Part shown: piece by piece, positions 16,194-24,062 of the stretch
How the letters are laid out: each line of letters begins with the position of its first letter
Position numbering within the stretch: position 1 is the stretch's first letter
Source of the DNA: Candidatus Zhuqueibacterota bacterium
GTDB taxonomy: Bacteria > Zhuqueibacterota > Zhuqueibacteria > Zhuqueibacterales > Zhuqueibacteraceae
Assembly (NCBI GenBank): GCA_022616415.1
Contig: JAKEEU010000444.1
Span: 1-32,004, forward strand
Direction: 5' to 3'
Length of the DNA stretch: 32,004 nt
Program-made: the position numbers and the translations under genes
The notes under the pieces: model-generated
Seen by the model: only the letters and a program-made list of their open reading frames with translations
The model's database searches: none
Told to the model about the DNA's origin: nothing

Positions 16194-18020
16194 TCACTCG
16201 CTTCCAAGTTTGTTGGTTTTCGCTGACGGTGCCTGATCGCTAGTAAATCTCCCTTTGGTCAGGGTAATTTCACGCTCTCCGACAACCAGATGGCCTGCCA
16301 GCACGCCTTCGGCGACTTCTTTTGCCGACATATTATAGTCAAAACCAACGCCTTTGATCTCGTCGACTAAATTGACCGGTACCATGCCGGCGATGATTTT
16401 CAGCTTGGCTTTGTAAGGCCCGGTGCTGCCGGCAAGCTCGGAACGCGTCACTTCGTATTTCGGCCATTCGCTCTGCAGCGGCGGAATGACCTGGCGATGC
16501 TTGCGCGCACCCACCGGCCGGCCGAGCAAAATCGTCGACGACGTCGAAGGCCGTAAGAACGGTAGGGCGCTGGGCGAATAGTTCACGGCCAATATTTGCT
16601 CGCGCTCACCGCCGCGCACCATTCTGACGATGAATTTTGATTGCAAGCTGAACAAATATTTGTCCCGCGGCAATTCGCCATTGTGCACGTATAGGGAATG
16701 CGGGTCGCGAAGATCCCCGTTGGGATCCATGTCGCCGGATCTGAAGACCACCTTGCCGTTATTGTCGGTGACCGTCACTTCCAAGTACACGACGCGCTCC
16801 GCGTCAAAACCGGTCGGCACGCTATGGCCGTCCATGGCGTTTTTGAACTCGACTTTGAATTTGATGCCCTCCGCGTCGGCGCGGTCGACGACCACCGCGC
16901 CAAGCTGGTAACCGGCTTGCAGAACTTGCAGGCGCTGCACTTCGATCTCCTTCAACAATTTCAAATTCTCGTTGATGATGTCGCGGGCATCGTAGCGGTC
17001 ATCTTTTGCGGTCCAACGCGGCGGGAATTTAAAACCGGCGGGAACGTTGTTCTCGAATGCATCCGTGCCCCAACCGGCTTTATGATCGAAAGTCAACCAT
17101 TCGCGCATGGTTGCCATGGCCGAGGCATTGGTATTATGCGGAAAAAACGCCGGATGGATAACCGAGTAATCCGGCCCGGCAAACATGTGATTGGTGCGCT
17201 TGCGCGGGGTGGTCGGTTTCCCGCCGACAATCGCCGCCGGGGCGACAGCAAATCCGGACTTCTTGCCAGGTTCCTTGCCCATGTGGCACTCCTGGCATGT
17301 CGTGCCTTTGCCGGCAGCCGGCGAAGTCTTGAAGTCGCTGAACGCCTCTTCAAGACGAAAACCGTTGACCAGATTGACGTCGTGGCAGGAGCCACAAAAA
17401 GCCGGGGTGCTAATGGGTTTAAACAGCTCGACGTCCGTATGAATGGCGCGCCCGGATTTCCCGCGCTCGGTGTTGATGTTGTATTCGCCACTCGTGATGA
17501 CGCGCTTGAGCTCTTTGTTGCCGGTGGGACCGTACACCGCCTCAAAAATGTCGCCCTCCACGATGCCCAACCGCCCACTCACCTTGCCATAGTCTTTGTC
17601 GACACGATGGCAGATGACGCAGGTAATGCCTTCACGCGAGGTCGGATGGCGATCCATGTTGGACATGAATTCAGCCTCTTTCAAATTCATTCCCACCTGC
17701 GTATGACAGCGAACGCAAAAGTCGCCGTTGGTGCCGTTCGTCTGCTTCATAATGGTGGCATGCATGGCGTTGAAAACCGGGCTCAACTGGGCGTAGGCGT
17801 GCGCCGAAACCGACCATTCCCGGTAATGATCCGGATGGCAAGTCCGGCAGGTCGCCGCTGCCGGGAACCGGTTTTCCAAAATGAGCTTTTCATGCTCTTT
17901 TTCGGCCTCTTCCTGCGCCTGCACGAGGCTGGGACTGCAAATTATCAGCGCGCTCACCAACAGCCATGCCGTTGCGAGCGGCAAATATTTGTCGATTTTT
18001 AAAAAGATCTGATTGAACAC
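16194..18020 (-). CDS. Pentaheme c-type cytochrome, c554-like N-terminus
   Basis: An exported cytochrome of about 608 residues. A hydrophobic signal peptide ends near LVQAQ. In numbering from an upstream ATG at 18032, five CxxCH motifs sit at 62, 106, 138, 213 and 246. All lie in the first 250 residues, with spacing like cytochrome c554-family proteins. The remaining 350 residues lack hemes and contain GHSVPTGFDAERV, a motif I have seen in the heme-free part of other large multiheme proteins. I prefer the GTG at 18020 because GGAGG lies five bases before it, whereas the ATG at 18032 has no such site and its own codons contain the GGAGG. The next gene, a porin-like barrel, starts seven bases after its stop. 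It is the likely heme partner of that barrel on the periplasmic or outer-membrane side (inference). Confidence 0.9.
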   Translation of the reverse strand: MFNQIFLKIDKYLPLATAWLLVSALIICSPSLVQAQEEAEKEHEKLILENRFPAAATCRTCHPDHYREWSVSAHAYAQLSPVFNAMHATIMKQTNGTNGDFCVRCHTQVGMNLKEAEFMSNMDRHPTSREGITCVICHRVDKDYGKVSGRLGIVEGDIFEAVYGPTGNKELKRVITSGEYNINTERGKSGRAIHTDVELFKPISTPAFCGSCHDVNLVNGFRLEEAFSDFKTSPAAGKGTTCQECHMGKEPGKKSGFAVAPAAIVGGKPTTPRKRTNHMFAGPDYSVIHPAFFPHNTNASAMATMREWLTFDHKAGWGTDAFENNVPAGFKFPPRWTAKDDRYDARDIINENLKLLKEIEVQRLQVLQAGYQLGAVVVDRADAEGIKFKVEFKNAMDGHSVPTGFDAERVVYLEVTVTDNNGKVVFRSGDMDPNGDLRDPHSLYVHNGELPRDKYLFSLQSKFIVRMVRGGEREQILAVNYSPSALPFLRPSTSSTILLGRPVGARKHRQVIPPLQSEWPKYEVTRSELAGSTGPYKAKLKIIAGMVPVNLVDEIKGVGFDYNMSAKEVAEGVLAGHLVVGEREITLTKGRFTSDQAPSAKTNKLGSE

Positions 18021-18298
18021 AAAATCCTCCATGCCGAATTGGTAAGAAGATCACGGTTAATTAAACTTTCCGCATACAATTCCGCCAACATGATATCTAC
18101 GGACGCCGTCCGTGAAAATTCATTGTGGCCGTAGACTGGCAGCAATTTGTCGCCGCGAAACACACAAACGGATCTACCATCGCTTAAAACCTCCTTCGAC
18201 TTGGATAATTTTCTCGCGCCGTTGTCAGCGTCACGCAATAATTGGAGTTGCGACTTGCCTGCGGCTCAAGCCCGGGCAAAGTCGTGTTGAGAATAAGA
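18021..18298. other. Intergenic region between barrel and pentaheme cytochrome genes
   Basis: This gap of about 278 bp has no convincing gene. A weak stem-loop (CGACTTGCC at 18251-18259 with GGGCAAAGTCG at 18274-18284) lies 15-48 bp past the stop of the barrel gene, but without a U-run on the minus strand. A strong AAGGAGG site near 18190 is followed only by a short open frame. Confidence 0.45.
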
Positions 18299-19627
18299 CT
18301 AAAAACTTATCGTGACGCCAAGCGTCGGCGCCACGTTCGACCGCAAGCCGCCATCGTTCAACGGCACTAAAACATTGCCGAGCAACAAAAGGCGTTCGGA
18401 GGGCGCGACGCGGAATCCTAAAGCCGCGCTCATGGCGTTGTCCCGATCGCGCTCCGGAACATTGCTCAAGTCAATCTGCCTGACCAGCGGTGGTATCGCG
18501 GCGTTTCTTGGCCTCACAATAATCGCTGTTTCTCCGGGAAGCAATTCAATCTTTTCGTCACGATTGACGTCAAATTCACCCAAAAACTCAGCAGCGAAGG
18601 TTACGCCGGAAACGATTTTCTGATCAAAACCGGCGATCAGCTCGAATTCGTCACTATCCCGATCAGCCCCGCGGCGTTCATAGCCGAGGTTGAGATGCGG
18701 CAAAAAATCGCCAATCTTTTTTGACATAATCCAGGAAAATCTGGCATTCATTTTCCCTGTGCCTAAAAAATCTTTCTTATCCCCCGTCGGCAAGCGGAGG
18801 TCGAGCAGAGCGGCCAGATCAATCTCCGCGCTCCGTAGAAAACTGTATTTCAGCCTGAGGGCGATGTCGCTTAACCCGGTCGCGCTTTCGTTGTAATTTG
18901 AGAACGTAGTCAGTTCGGGCCTGATCGGATCATTGCCAAATTGATGTCTCGCCGTGTCATCGCGCGCAAACGTAAAACTCTCAACCGTCGCCTTGCTGTT
19001 GCCGCGGAGACTAATATTCGCTAAAGGAATGGCGAACCCAATATCCAGGTTATTGGTTATACCGTAGGTCGCGAGCAACACAAAAAGATTGGCATTCACA
19101 TTCAAGTCTAAATTTAAATTGACCAGATCGCTTTCATTTGGGTTGTCGCCGAGCACGCCGGTTTTCGGAAAATCGATATGCGTAAAGGTAAAACGAATAT
19201 CTTTGGTTCGCAGACCTCTGAATTTTTCCAAGCCCAAATAGGTATAGTTGAACCCAACGTTGAACTTGCCCTGTCCCAAGGTCCTGGCATTTTCAGCAAA
19301 AATCGGCCCCAAGCTCTCCTTGATCATCACGGGTTTTCCCGAAGAAAAATCAAATGTTGCCCCTGCCACCGTTGCGCTTAAAGGAAAGGATGAGATATTG
19401 CTGGCAATCAAGCTATTTAAAGCCGGCGAGAGCTGTGCCGAGGCGTTTTGGGCGGCCTCTTGGAAATGCGTGCCGTGTAGTCCCAAACTTCCCGAAAGCC
19501 TAAACTTCGTATCGAGAATATCATTAAAAATGCGTGTGAACACTTGATCGAGCTGCGCGGAGGCTGGGCGCGCCAAAAACAGAACGCCCAAAACCAAAAG
19601 GCTCAACAAAATGGCTTTTTTATGCAT
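18299..19627 (-). CDS. Outer-membrane beta-barrel protein
   Basis: A protein of 442 residues from the ATG at 19627, which has GGAG eight bases upstream. A GTG at 19636 overlaps that site and is unlikely. The signal peptide ends near RPASAQ. The mature protein has many amphipathic beta strands (for example NVGFNYTYLGLEKF and LGFRVAPSERLLLLGNV) and ends in VTISF, with the terminal Phe of outer-membrane barrels. The pattern resembles transporter-like barrels of the phenol-degradation (MetA-type) superfamily, but I cannot assign a substrate. It follows the double-kinase gene by 57 bp and precedes the pentaheme cytochrome gene by about 280 bp. It may be co-transcribed with the kinase. Confidence 0.8.
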   Translation of the reverse strand: MHKKAILLSLLVLGVLFLARPASAQLDQVFTRIFNDILDTKFRLSGSLGLHGTHFQEAAQNASAQLSPALNSLIASNISSFPLSATVAGATFDFSSGKPVMIKESLGPIFAENARTLGQGKFNVGFNYTYLGLEKFRGLRTKDIRFTFTHIDFPKTGVLGDNPNESDLVNLNLDLNVNANLFVLLATYGITNNLDIGFAIPLANISLRGNSKATVESFTFARDDTARHQFGNDPIRPELTTFSNYNESATGLSDIALRLKYSFLRSAEIDLAALLDLRLPTGDKKDFLGTGKMNARFSWIMSKKIGDFLPHLNLGYERRGADRDSDEFELIAGFDQKIVSGVTFAAEFLGEFDVNRDEKIELLPGETAIIVRPRNAAIPPLVRQIDLSNVPERDRDNAMSAALGFRVAPSERLLLLGNVLVPLNDGGLRSNVAPTLGVTISF

Positions 19628-19684
19628 GGCAAACACTCCGTCATTGGAAATTCGTTATGATAAGACAGCGCCGCTTTGGCTTTT

Positions 19685-22600
19685 TTACTGCGTAAACTTC
19701 ACAATCACCCACGCGCCATTAATTTGCTCGAGAGTCCAACTCCGGAGCATGGCGGGGTCGTTTACTTGCTGGTTGTATAAAGTGTTGTAATACTTCATCC
19801 CGATCCTGAGATCGACTTTGGCCGTATTCTCACTTGGCGCAATATTTATAATGTCAATGTCAACCTTCATCTCCTTGATGCTCTTAAAAAACGGTGCCCA
19901 TGACTTCTCATCAAAATTTTTAAACAAGGTCTTGAATCCATCATAATCGACCTGTTCGAGACGTTGTTTGTATCTGGCAATGAGCTCGCGAACGGCCTGC
20001 TTGGTGGCCTCCAGCTTTGCGCTTTCGCGAATGAGATTCTCTTTAGCCTCGCGCGCCACGGCGACGTACAGCTTTTCCGCCTCCTTATATTTCTCGGCGG
20101 CGCGGTTAAAGTTGCCCGCAGCATAAAAATTTTCGGCGTCGTTTTTGGCCTTCTCAGCGTCGCGATATTTGGGCTCGACATAACTGTCTTTATCGACTTT
20201 GCCGCGCGCTGCCAGCATGGAATTTCTGGCGGTTTCGGCTTCAGCTTTTTCCATTTCCGGGGCGAGCGCCTGGTAAAGCGCCAGGGCCTGCTGGAAAGAA
20301 GCGCGCGCCGCGCCATAGTCCGCCGCCTGAAATTGCCGATTCCCATTATTGGCGGCCGCTTCCGCCTGGGCAAATTGGGGATTCGCCTGCAAATCCGCGG
20401 CGCGTCCCGGCAATTGACTTTTGGCGCGCTCCATTTCGGTTTTCGCGTTTTCAGCCTCGACTCTCGCCTGAATCATGAGATCGACCTGGCGCTTGGCTTT
20501 GGTGTAACCATTCGCGGCTTCCACGTAAGCCTGGTGCGCCGCGATCAAGCCGGCATTGGAGCCCAGCGCCTCGTTTTGGCCGCCTTCGCGTTCCAACCGT
20601 GCCGCGCTGGCAAAGGGAGCGGCGGCGAAGGTTTCGGCGTTGACTTTCTCGGCAGCCAGCCTGGCTTTTTGCATCTCGCGTTTTGTGTTCGCGACGCGCG
20701 TTTTGAGCTGATCCAGGTCTTTGATCATCTCCGAGGTGACGCCGCGCCGCGCTACCGCAATCGCAGCGCGAAAGCTATCCACAGCGGCTTCATAAGTTTG
20801 CTTGGCTTCGGCGTAATTGCCCTGCGCCAATTCTCGATCCCCTTTTTGCTCGGTTTCCACCGCGCGCCGATAAGTTTCGGCGGCCCACGTTTCAACGCCG
20901 GCCTCTCCGGCTTCGGTTTTCAAGGGCGCCAGCGCTTCTTTGGCGGCAGTGGCCGGACCGGAAAGATCAGCGCGCTCGCCTGATGTCGAATCAGGCGTTC
21001 CCGACTTGGAACCGGACAAAAGATACCAGCCGCCAACTCCGGCGACCCCAAGAACGGCGACGGCTGCCAAAAGCATCCAGACGTTTTTGGAGATCGGTTT
21101 CTTCTCTGAAGCCGGCGCTATCGCTTTCTGGCGGTCGCTCCCGCGACGGCGAGTCTCTAATCCCTTTTCAGCTCTTTGCAGACCGCGTGTTGCCAGCTTG
21201 TTGTTCGGATCCAGACTGAGCACCTTGTAAAAGATTTCAACAGCGCGCTCGAATTTTTCTTTCTTCAAATAAAATTCCGCGTCCGAAATCAGTTTCTCCA
21301 CCTTTTCCGCTTGCTCGAGAATGCCTTCGATCTTTTTAATCGCTTCCCGCGCTTCCGGCAAATCCGCGTTCAAAATCAAAGCCTCTTGATAAGCTTTCAA
21401 AGCCGCTTCACGCTGCCCTTTGTCGAAATAATTCTTCCCCGCGCTTAGCAGGTGGTCAATTTGCTCCTGCTCCTTCTGCCGGCGCTCGCATTCCGATAGC
21501 AATTCATGCGCTTGCGGCGCATTCGGGTCGACTTCCAACGCGGCGCGAAAGCGTGAAAGCGCCTCGGGATATTTTTTCTGCTCGAGGTAAAGTTTTCCTT
21601 TCAACATCAAGCTGACAATCTCAGAGTCCGCGTCGGCGCCAGGCTCGGCCATGGTTCGAGCCTCCACCGGTTTGGCTTTTTCAATTCTTGGGGCAAATTT
21701 CGTTTCCGAAGGCGACGAGCCCAATTGCCGCTGCACTTTTTTCAAGGCCTTCAGCATTTCCTGCATGGTGGCATAGCGATCTGCCGCCTGCTTCTGCAAG
21801 GCGAGGTCGATGATCCCCTCGAGCTCGCGCGGAACCGCGGGGTTGACCTGTGAGATGGGAATATGAGGCTTATGCGGAATGGCGTAAAGCAGCGTGAGAT
21901 CATGCTCGGTTTGAAAGGGCAGCCTGGCGCCGAGCAGTTCGTACAAGATCACGCCGAGCGCCCAAATATCGGTGCGATGATCGACGTCGGCATCTCTGAT
22001 TTGTTCGGGCGACATGTACGCCAGCGTGCCCATCGAAACACTGGTTTTGGTGATGCGCGTGCCGCCGGCCAGCTTTGCCAAACCAAAATCCAAAATCTTG
22101 ACCACCCGGTCTTTGGTGACAATCACATTCGCCGGTTTGATGTCGCGATGAATGATGTTTTGCGCGTGCGCCGCCACCAAACCCTGGGCGATTTGCACGG
22201 CGAACTCCACGCTCTCCGCGATGGTCAACGCGAAATCCGCGATCATTTTTTTGAGCGTCAAGCCGTCGTAGTACGCCATGCAAATGAACAATTGCCCGGC
22301 CTCGGTCTCGTCGATTTCATGAATCGTGCAGATATTGGGATGATCGAGGGCCGAAGCGGTTTGCGCTTCACGCATGAAGCGTCTTTTGGCTTCTTCGTCG
22401 CGCGTCAGCTCCGGCGGCAAAAATTTGAGGGCGACGGGCCGCCGCAACCTGGTGTCTTCCGCCTTGTACACCACGCCCATGCCGCCGGCGCCGAGGCGCT
22501 TACCCACGCGATAATGCGACAGCGTTTCGCCCTCCATATCGCCCATCATGACTTTGAGCGTTTGAAAATACTTTTCCCGCTCCAGGCACTGGGCGCGGAG

Positions 22601-23536
22601 CGCTTGCACCTCGGCGTGATTGGGATATAGGCGCAACACCTCGTCAAACTGTTTGACGGCCTCTTTGAACAACTGGCGATTCATGAGCGCGCGGCCTTCG
22701 GCGACCAGCCCCCGAACGCTTTCCTGGTGCTGCGACTGCCTACTGATCTGGCCAAGAATTTCTAAGATACTGTTAAAATCAGGATAACGCTGGTTCGGCT
22801 CCTTTTCAAGGCATTTTGTCACCACCTCTTGCAGATCGTCAATGAGATCGGTTTCATCGAGAATCAGGCGGTCGGGCGGCTCATGCAAAATCTTGTACAT
22901 CACCGCCGTGGCTTCACCTTCAAAGGGCCGGCGGTAAGTCAACAGCTCGAAAAAAACGATCCCAAAAGCGAAAATATCGGACCTTGGGTCGAGCTGGGCG
23001 CCGCGGATTTGCTCCGGCGACATGTACCACGGCGTCCCGATTTGCGTGCCCGCCTGGGTCAAATGGCTCGATAATAACTTGGCAATACCGAAGTCCATGA
23101 TTTTGACTTTGCCATCGAGCAAAATCTTGATATTCTCGGGTTTGATGTCGCGATGGATGGTGTTTTTGTCATGCGCATATTGCAGCCCTTTGCAGATCTG
23201 GTGGAGGTAATCAAGCTTCTGAGCCAAACTCAGCGACGTTTTTCTATTGATAATGAATCGCAGATCGCTACCGGCCAGGTATTCCATCACGATGTACGGC
23301 TTACCGTCGGCCTCGCCGACATCGTGGACGATGGTGATATTTTCGTGCGAAAGCTGGCCGACCGAGCGCGCTTCCCGATAAAAGCGCTCTTTGATTTCGG
23401 GCTGGTGCAAAACCGCTTCCGAGATGACCTTGATCGCCACCTCCCGCCCGATGAGCGGATCCAGCGCCTTGTAGACGACGCCCATGGCGCCCTTGCCAAG
23501 CTCTTCGATGATCTCGTATTTGCCGATCTTCTTCAT
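19685..23536 (-). CDS. Membrane Ser/Thr kinase with two kinase domains, TPRs and a periplasmic C-terminal domain
   Basis: A protein of 1283 residues. Kinase domain 1 (about 7-263) has GKGAMG, VAIK (Lys36), HRDIKPEN (128) and DFG (148). Kinase domain 2 (about 341-600) has GAGGMG, VALK (Lys371), HRDIKPAN (463) and DFG (483). Both keep the catalytic residues of PknB/Hanks-type kinases. A TPR-like stretch lies between them (277-320), and further TPRs span about 640-790. One membrane helix (about 819-840) is followed by a long Ala/Glu/Lys-rich helical periplasmic part, and the last 100 residues look like an NTF2/SnoaL-like fold ending WTLEQINGAWVIVKFTQ. It probably senses a periplasmic state and phosphorylates cytoplasmic targets, possibly the FHA proteins nearby (inference). 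A leader duplicated from the other kinase gene precedes it. Confidence 0.92.
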   Translation of the reverse strand: MKKIGKYEIIEELGKGAMGVVYKALDPLIGREVAIKVISEAVLHQPEIKERFYREARSVGQLSHENITIVHDVGEADGKPYIVMEYLAGSDLRFIINRKTSLSLAQKLDYLHQICKGLQYAHDKNTIHRDIKPENIKILLDGKVKIMDFGIAKLLSSHLTQAGTQIGTPWYMSPEQIRGAQLDPRSDIFAFGIVFFELLTYRRPFEGEATAVMYKILHEPPDRLILDETDLIDDLQEVVTKCLEKEPNQRYPDFNSILEILGQISRQSQHQESVRGLVAEGRALMNRQLFKEAVKQFDEVLRLYPNHAEVQALRAQCLEREKYFQTLKVMMGDMEGETLSHYRVGKRLGAGGMGVVYKAEDTRLRRPVALKFLPPELTRDEEAKRRFMREAQTASALDHPNICTIHEIDETEAGQLFICMAYYDGLTLKKMIADFALTIAESVEFAVQIAQGLVAAHAQNIIHRDIKPANVIVTKDRVVKILDFGLAKLAGGTRITKTSVSMGTLAYMSPEQIRDADVDHRTDIWALGVILYELLGARLPFQTEHDLTLLYAIPHKPHIPISQVNPAVPRELEGIIDLALQKQAADRYATMQEMLKALKKVQRQLGSSPSETKFAPRIEKAKPVEARTMAEPGADADSEIVSLMLKGKLYLEQKKYPEALSRFRAALEVDPNAPQAHELLSECERRQKEQEQIDHLLSAGKNYFDKGQREAALKAYQEALILNADLPEAREAIKKIEGILEQAEKVEKLISDAEFYLKKEKFERAVEIFYKVLSLDPNNKLATRGLQRAEKGLETRRRGSDRQKAIAPASEKKPISKNVWMLLAAVAVLGVAGVGGWYLLSGSKSGTPDSTSGERADLSGPATAAKEALAPLKTEAGEAGVETWAAETYRRAVETEQKGDRELAQGNYAEAKQTYEAAVDSFRAAIAVARRGVTSEMIKDLDQLKTRVANTKREMQKARLAAEKVNAETFAAAPFASAARLEREGGQNEALGSNAGLIAAHQAYVEAANGYTKAKRQVDLMIQARVEAENAKTEMERAKSQLPGRAADLQANPQFAQAEAAANNGNRQFQAADYGAARASFQQALALYQALAPEMEKAEAETARNSMLAARGKVDKDSYVEPKYRDAEKAKNDAENFYAAGNFNRAAEKYKEAEKLYVAVAREAKENLIRESAKLEATKQAVRELIARYKQRLEQVDYDGFKTLFKNFDEKSWAPFFKSIKEMKVDIDIINIAPSENTAKVDLRIGMKYYNTLYNQQVNDPAMLRSWTLEQINGAWVIVKFTQ

Positions 23537-23537
23537 G

Positions 23538-23880
23538 TTTAAGCCTTGGAGATGATACGTGTTAGTATAAGGATTTTAAACAAATACTTGATCTTTGGAG
23601 GGAAAACTTAAAGCCAAGTCAGGGGAACGGCTTGTATATTATAATGCCACAGAAAAAGATAATGCGTAAAAAAGAAAAATTTCACTTGCTCTCACGCAAA
23701 ATATCGCTGCCCTCTTCGTAAAAATCAAAGTTACAGGATCACAGACAAAGGCAGGAAAAATACTGCGTCGAAATAACAAATATTACAAATTTGCAATCAC
23801 AACGACTTCCGTATTATATAGGAAATTCTTCAAAAAGTCAAGAAATAATTTGAGTATGCAGCAAATTTTTGCAATACTAA
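23538..23880 (-). promoter_or_regulatory. Duplicated 5' leader of the double-kinase gene
   Basis: About 340 bp are nearly identical to 31066-31411, upstream of the other kinase gene. Similarity stops exactly after CAATACTAAC. The region contains a promoter (23813-23841) and an apparent untranslated leader of about 270 nt. Conserved pieces include AAGCC...GGCTT (near 23612-23634) and TGCGT...ACGCA, where the other copy has a G-U-compatible change. A structured or regulated leader is therefore possible. It matches no riboswitch that I know. Confidence 0.75.
23813..23841 (-). promoter_or_regulatory. Sigma-70-type promoter of the double-kinase gene
   Basis: On the minus strand TTGACT (23841-23836) is followed by exactly 17 bases and TATAAT (23818-23813). 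The same boxes and spacing occur in the leader of the other kinase gene although the spacer sequence differs. The predicted start is near 23806, about 270 nt before the ATG at 23536. Confidence 0.8.
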
Positions 23881-23895
23881 CTTGACAATGTTAAG
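23879..23895. repeat. Third copy of the 17-bp AACTTGACAATGTTAAG motif
   Basis: The sequence is identical to the left end of the element at 14231-14247. It is nearly self-complementary. It sits exactly between the end of the duplicated kinase leader and the truncated cytochrome fragment, so it is either an element end left after a rearrangement or an operator for the kinase promoter 40 bp away. Confidence 0.65.
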
Positions 23896-24031
23896 TTAAA
23901 AAAGAAGCGACTTTCGCCTGCACGAGGCCGGAATTGCAAATTGTCCGCGCGCTCACCAATAGCCATGCCGTTGGCAGCGGCAAACAATTGTCGATTTTTA
24001 AAAAAATCTGATTGAACACAAAATCCTCCAT
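23891..24031 (-). pseudogene. Truncated 5' fragment of a pentaheme cytochrome gene
   Basis: About 116 bp (23916-24031) match the first 39 codons of the cytochrome gene at 16194-18032, roughly 90% by eye. The match includes the ribosome-binding site, the start and the signal peptide. Reading from its ATG (24031) gives the same opening, MEDFVFNQIFLKID, then diverges after LVQA and stops at TAA (23891-23893) inside the 17-bp motif. No heme motif remains, so it is a remnant. It follows the TPR gene by about 30 bp. Confidence 0.85.
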
Positions 24032-24062
24032 CATCTTGGAGAATTTCTCTCAAAATAAAACT

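Noticed and set aside
16698..18002. Long plus-strand open frame (434 codons) opposite the pentaheme cytochrome gene
   Set aside because: It mirrors a strongly supported minus-strand gene with heme motifs and a signal peptide. Its own translation has no domain-like features.
17999..18238. Minus-strand frame of 79 codons overlapping the pentaheme cytochrome start
   Set aside because: It starts only with TTG, overlaps the cytochrome start out of frame, and has no recognisable motif. The good AAGGAGG inside it is followed by another short frame ending after 27 codons.
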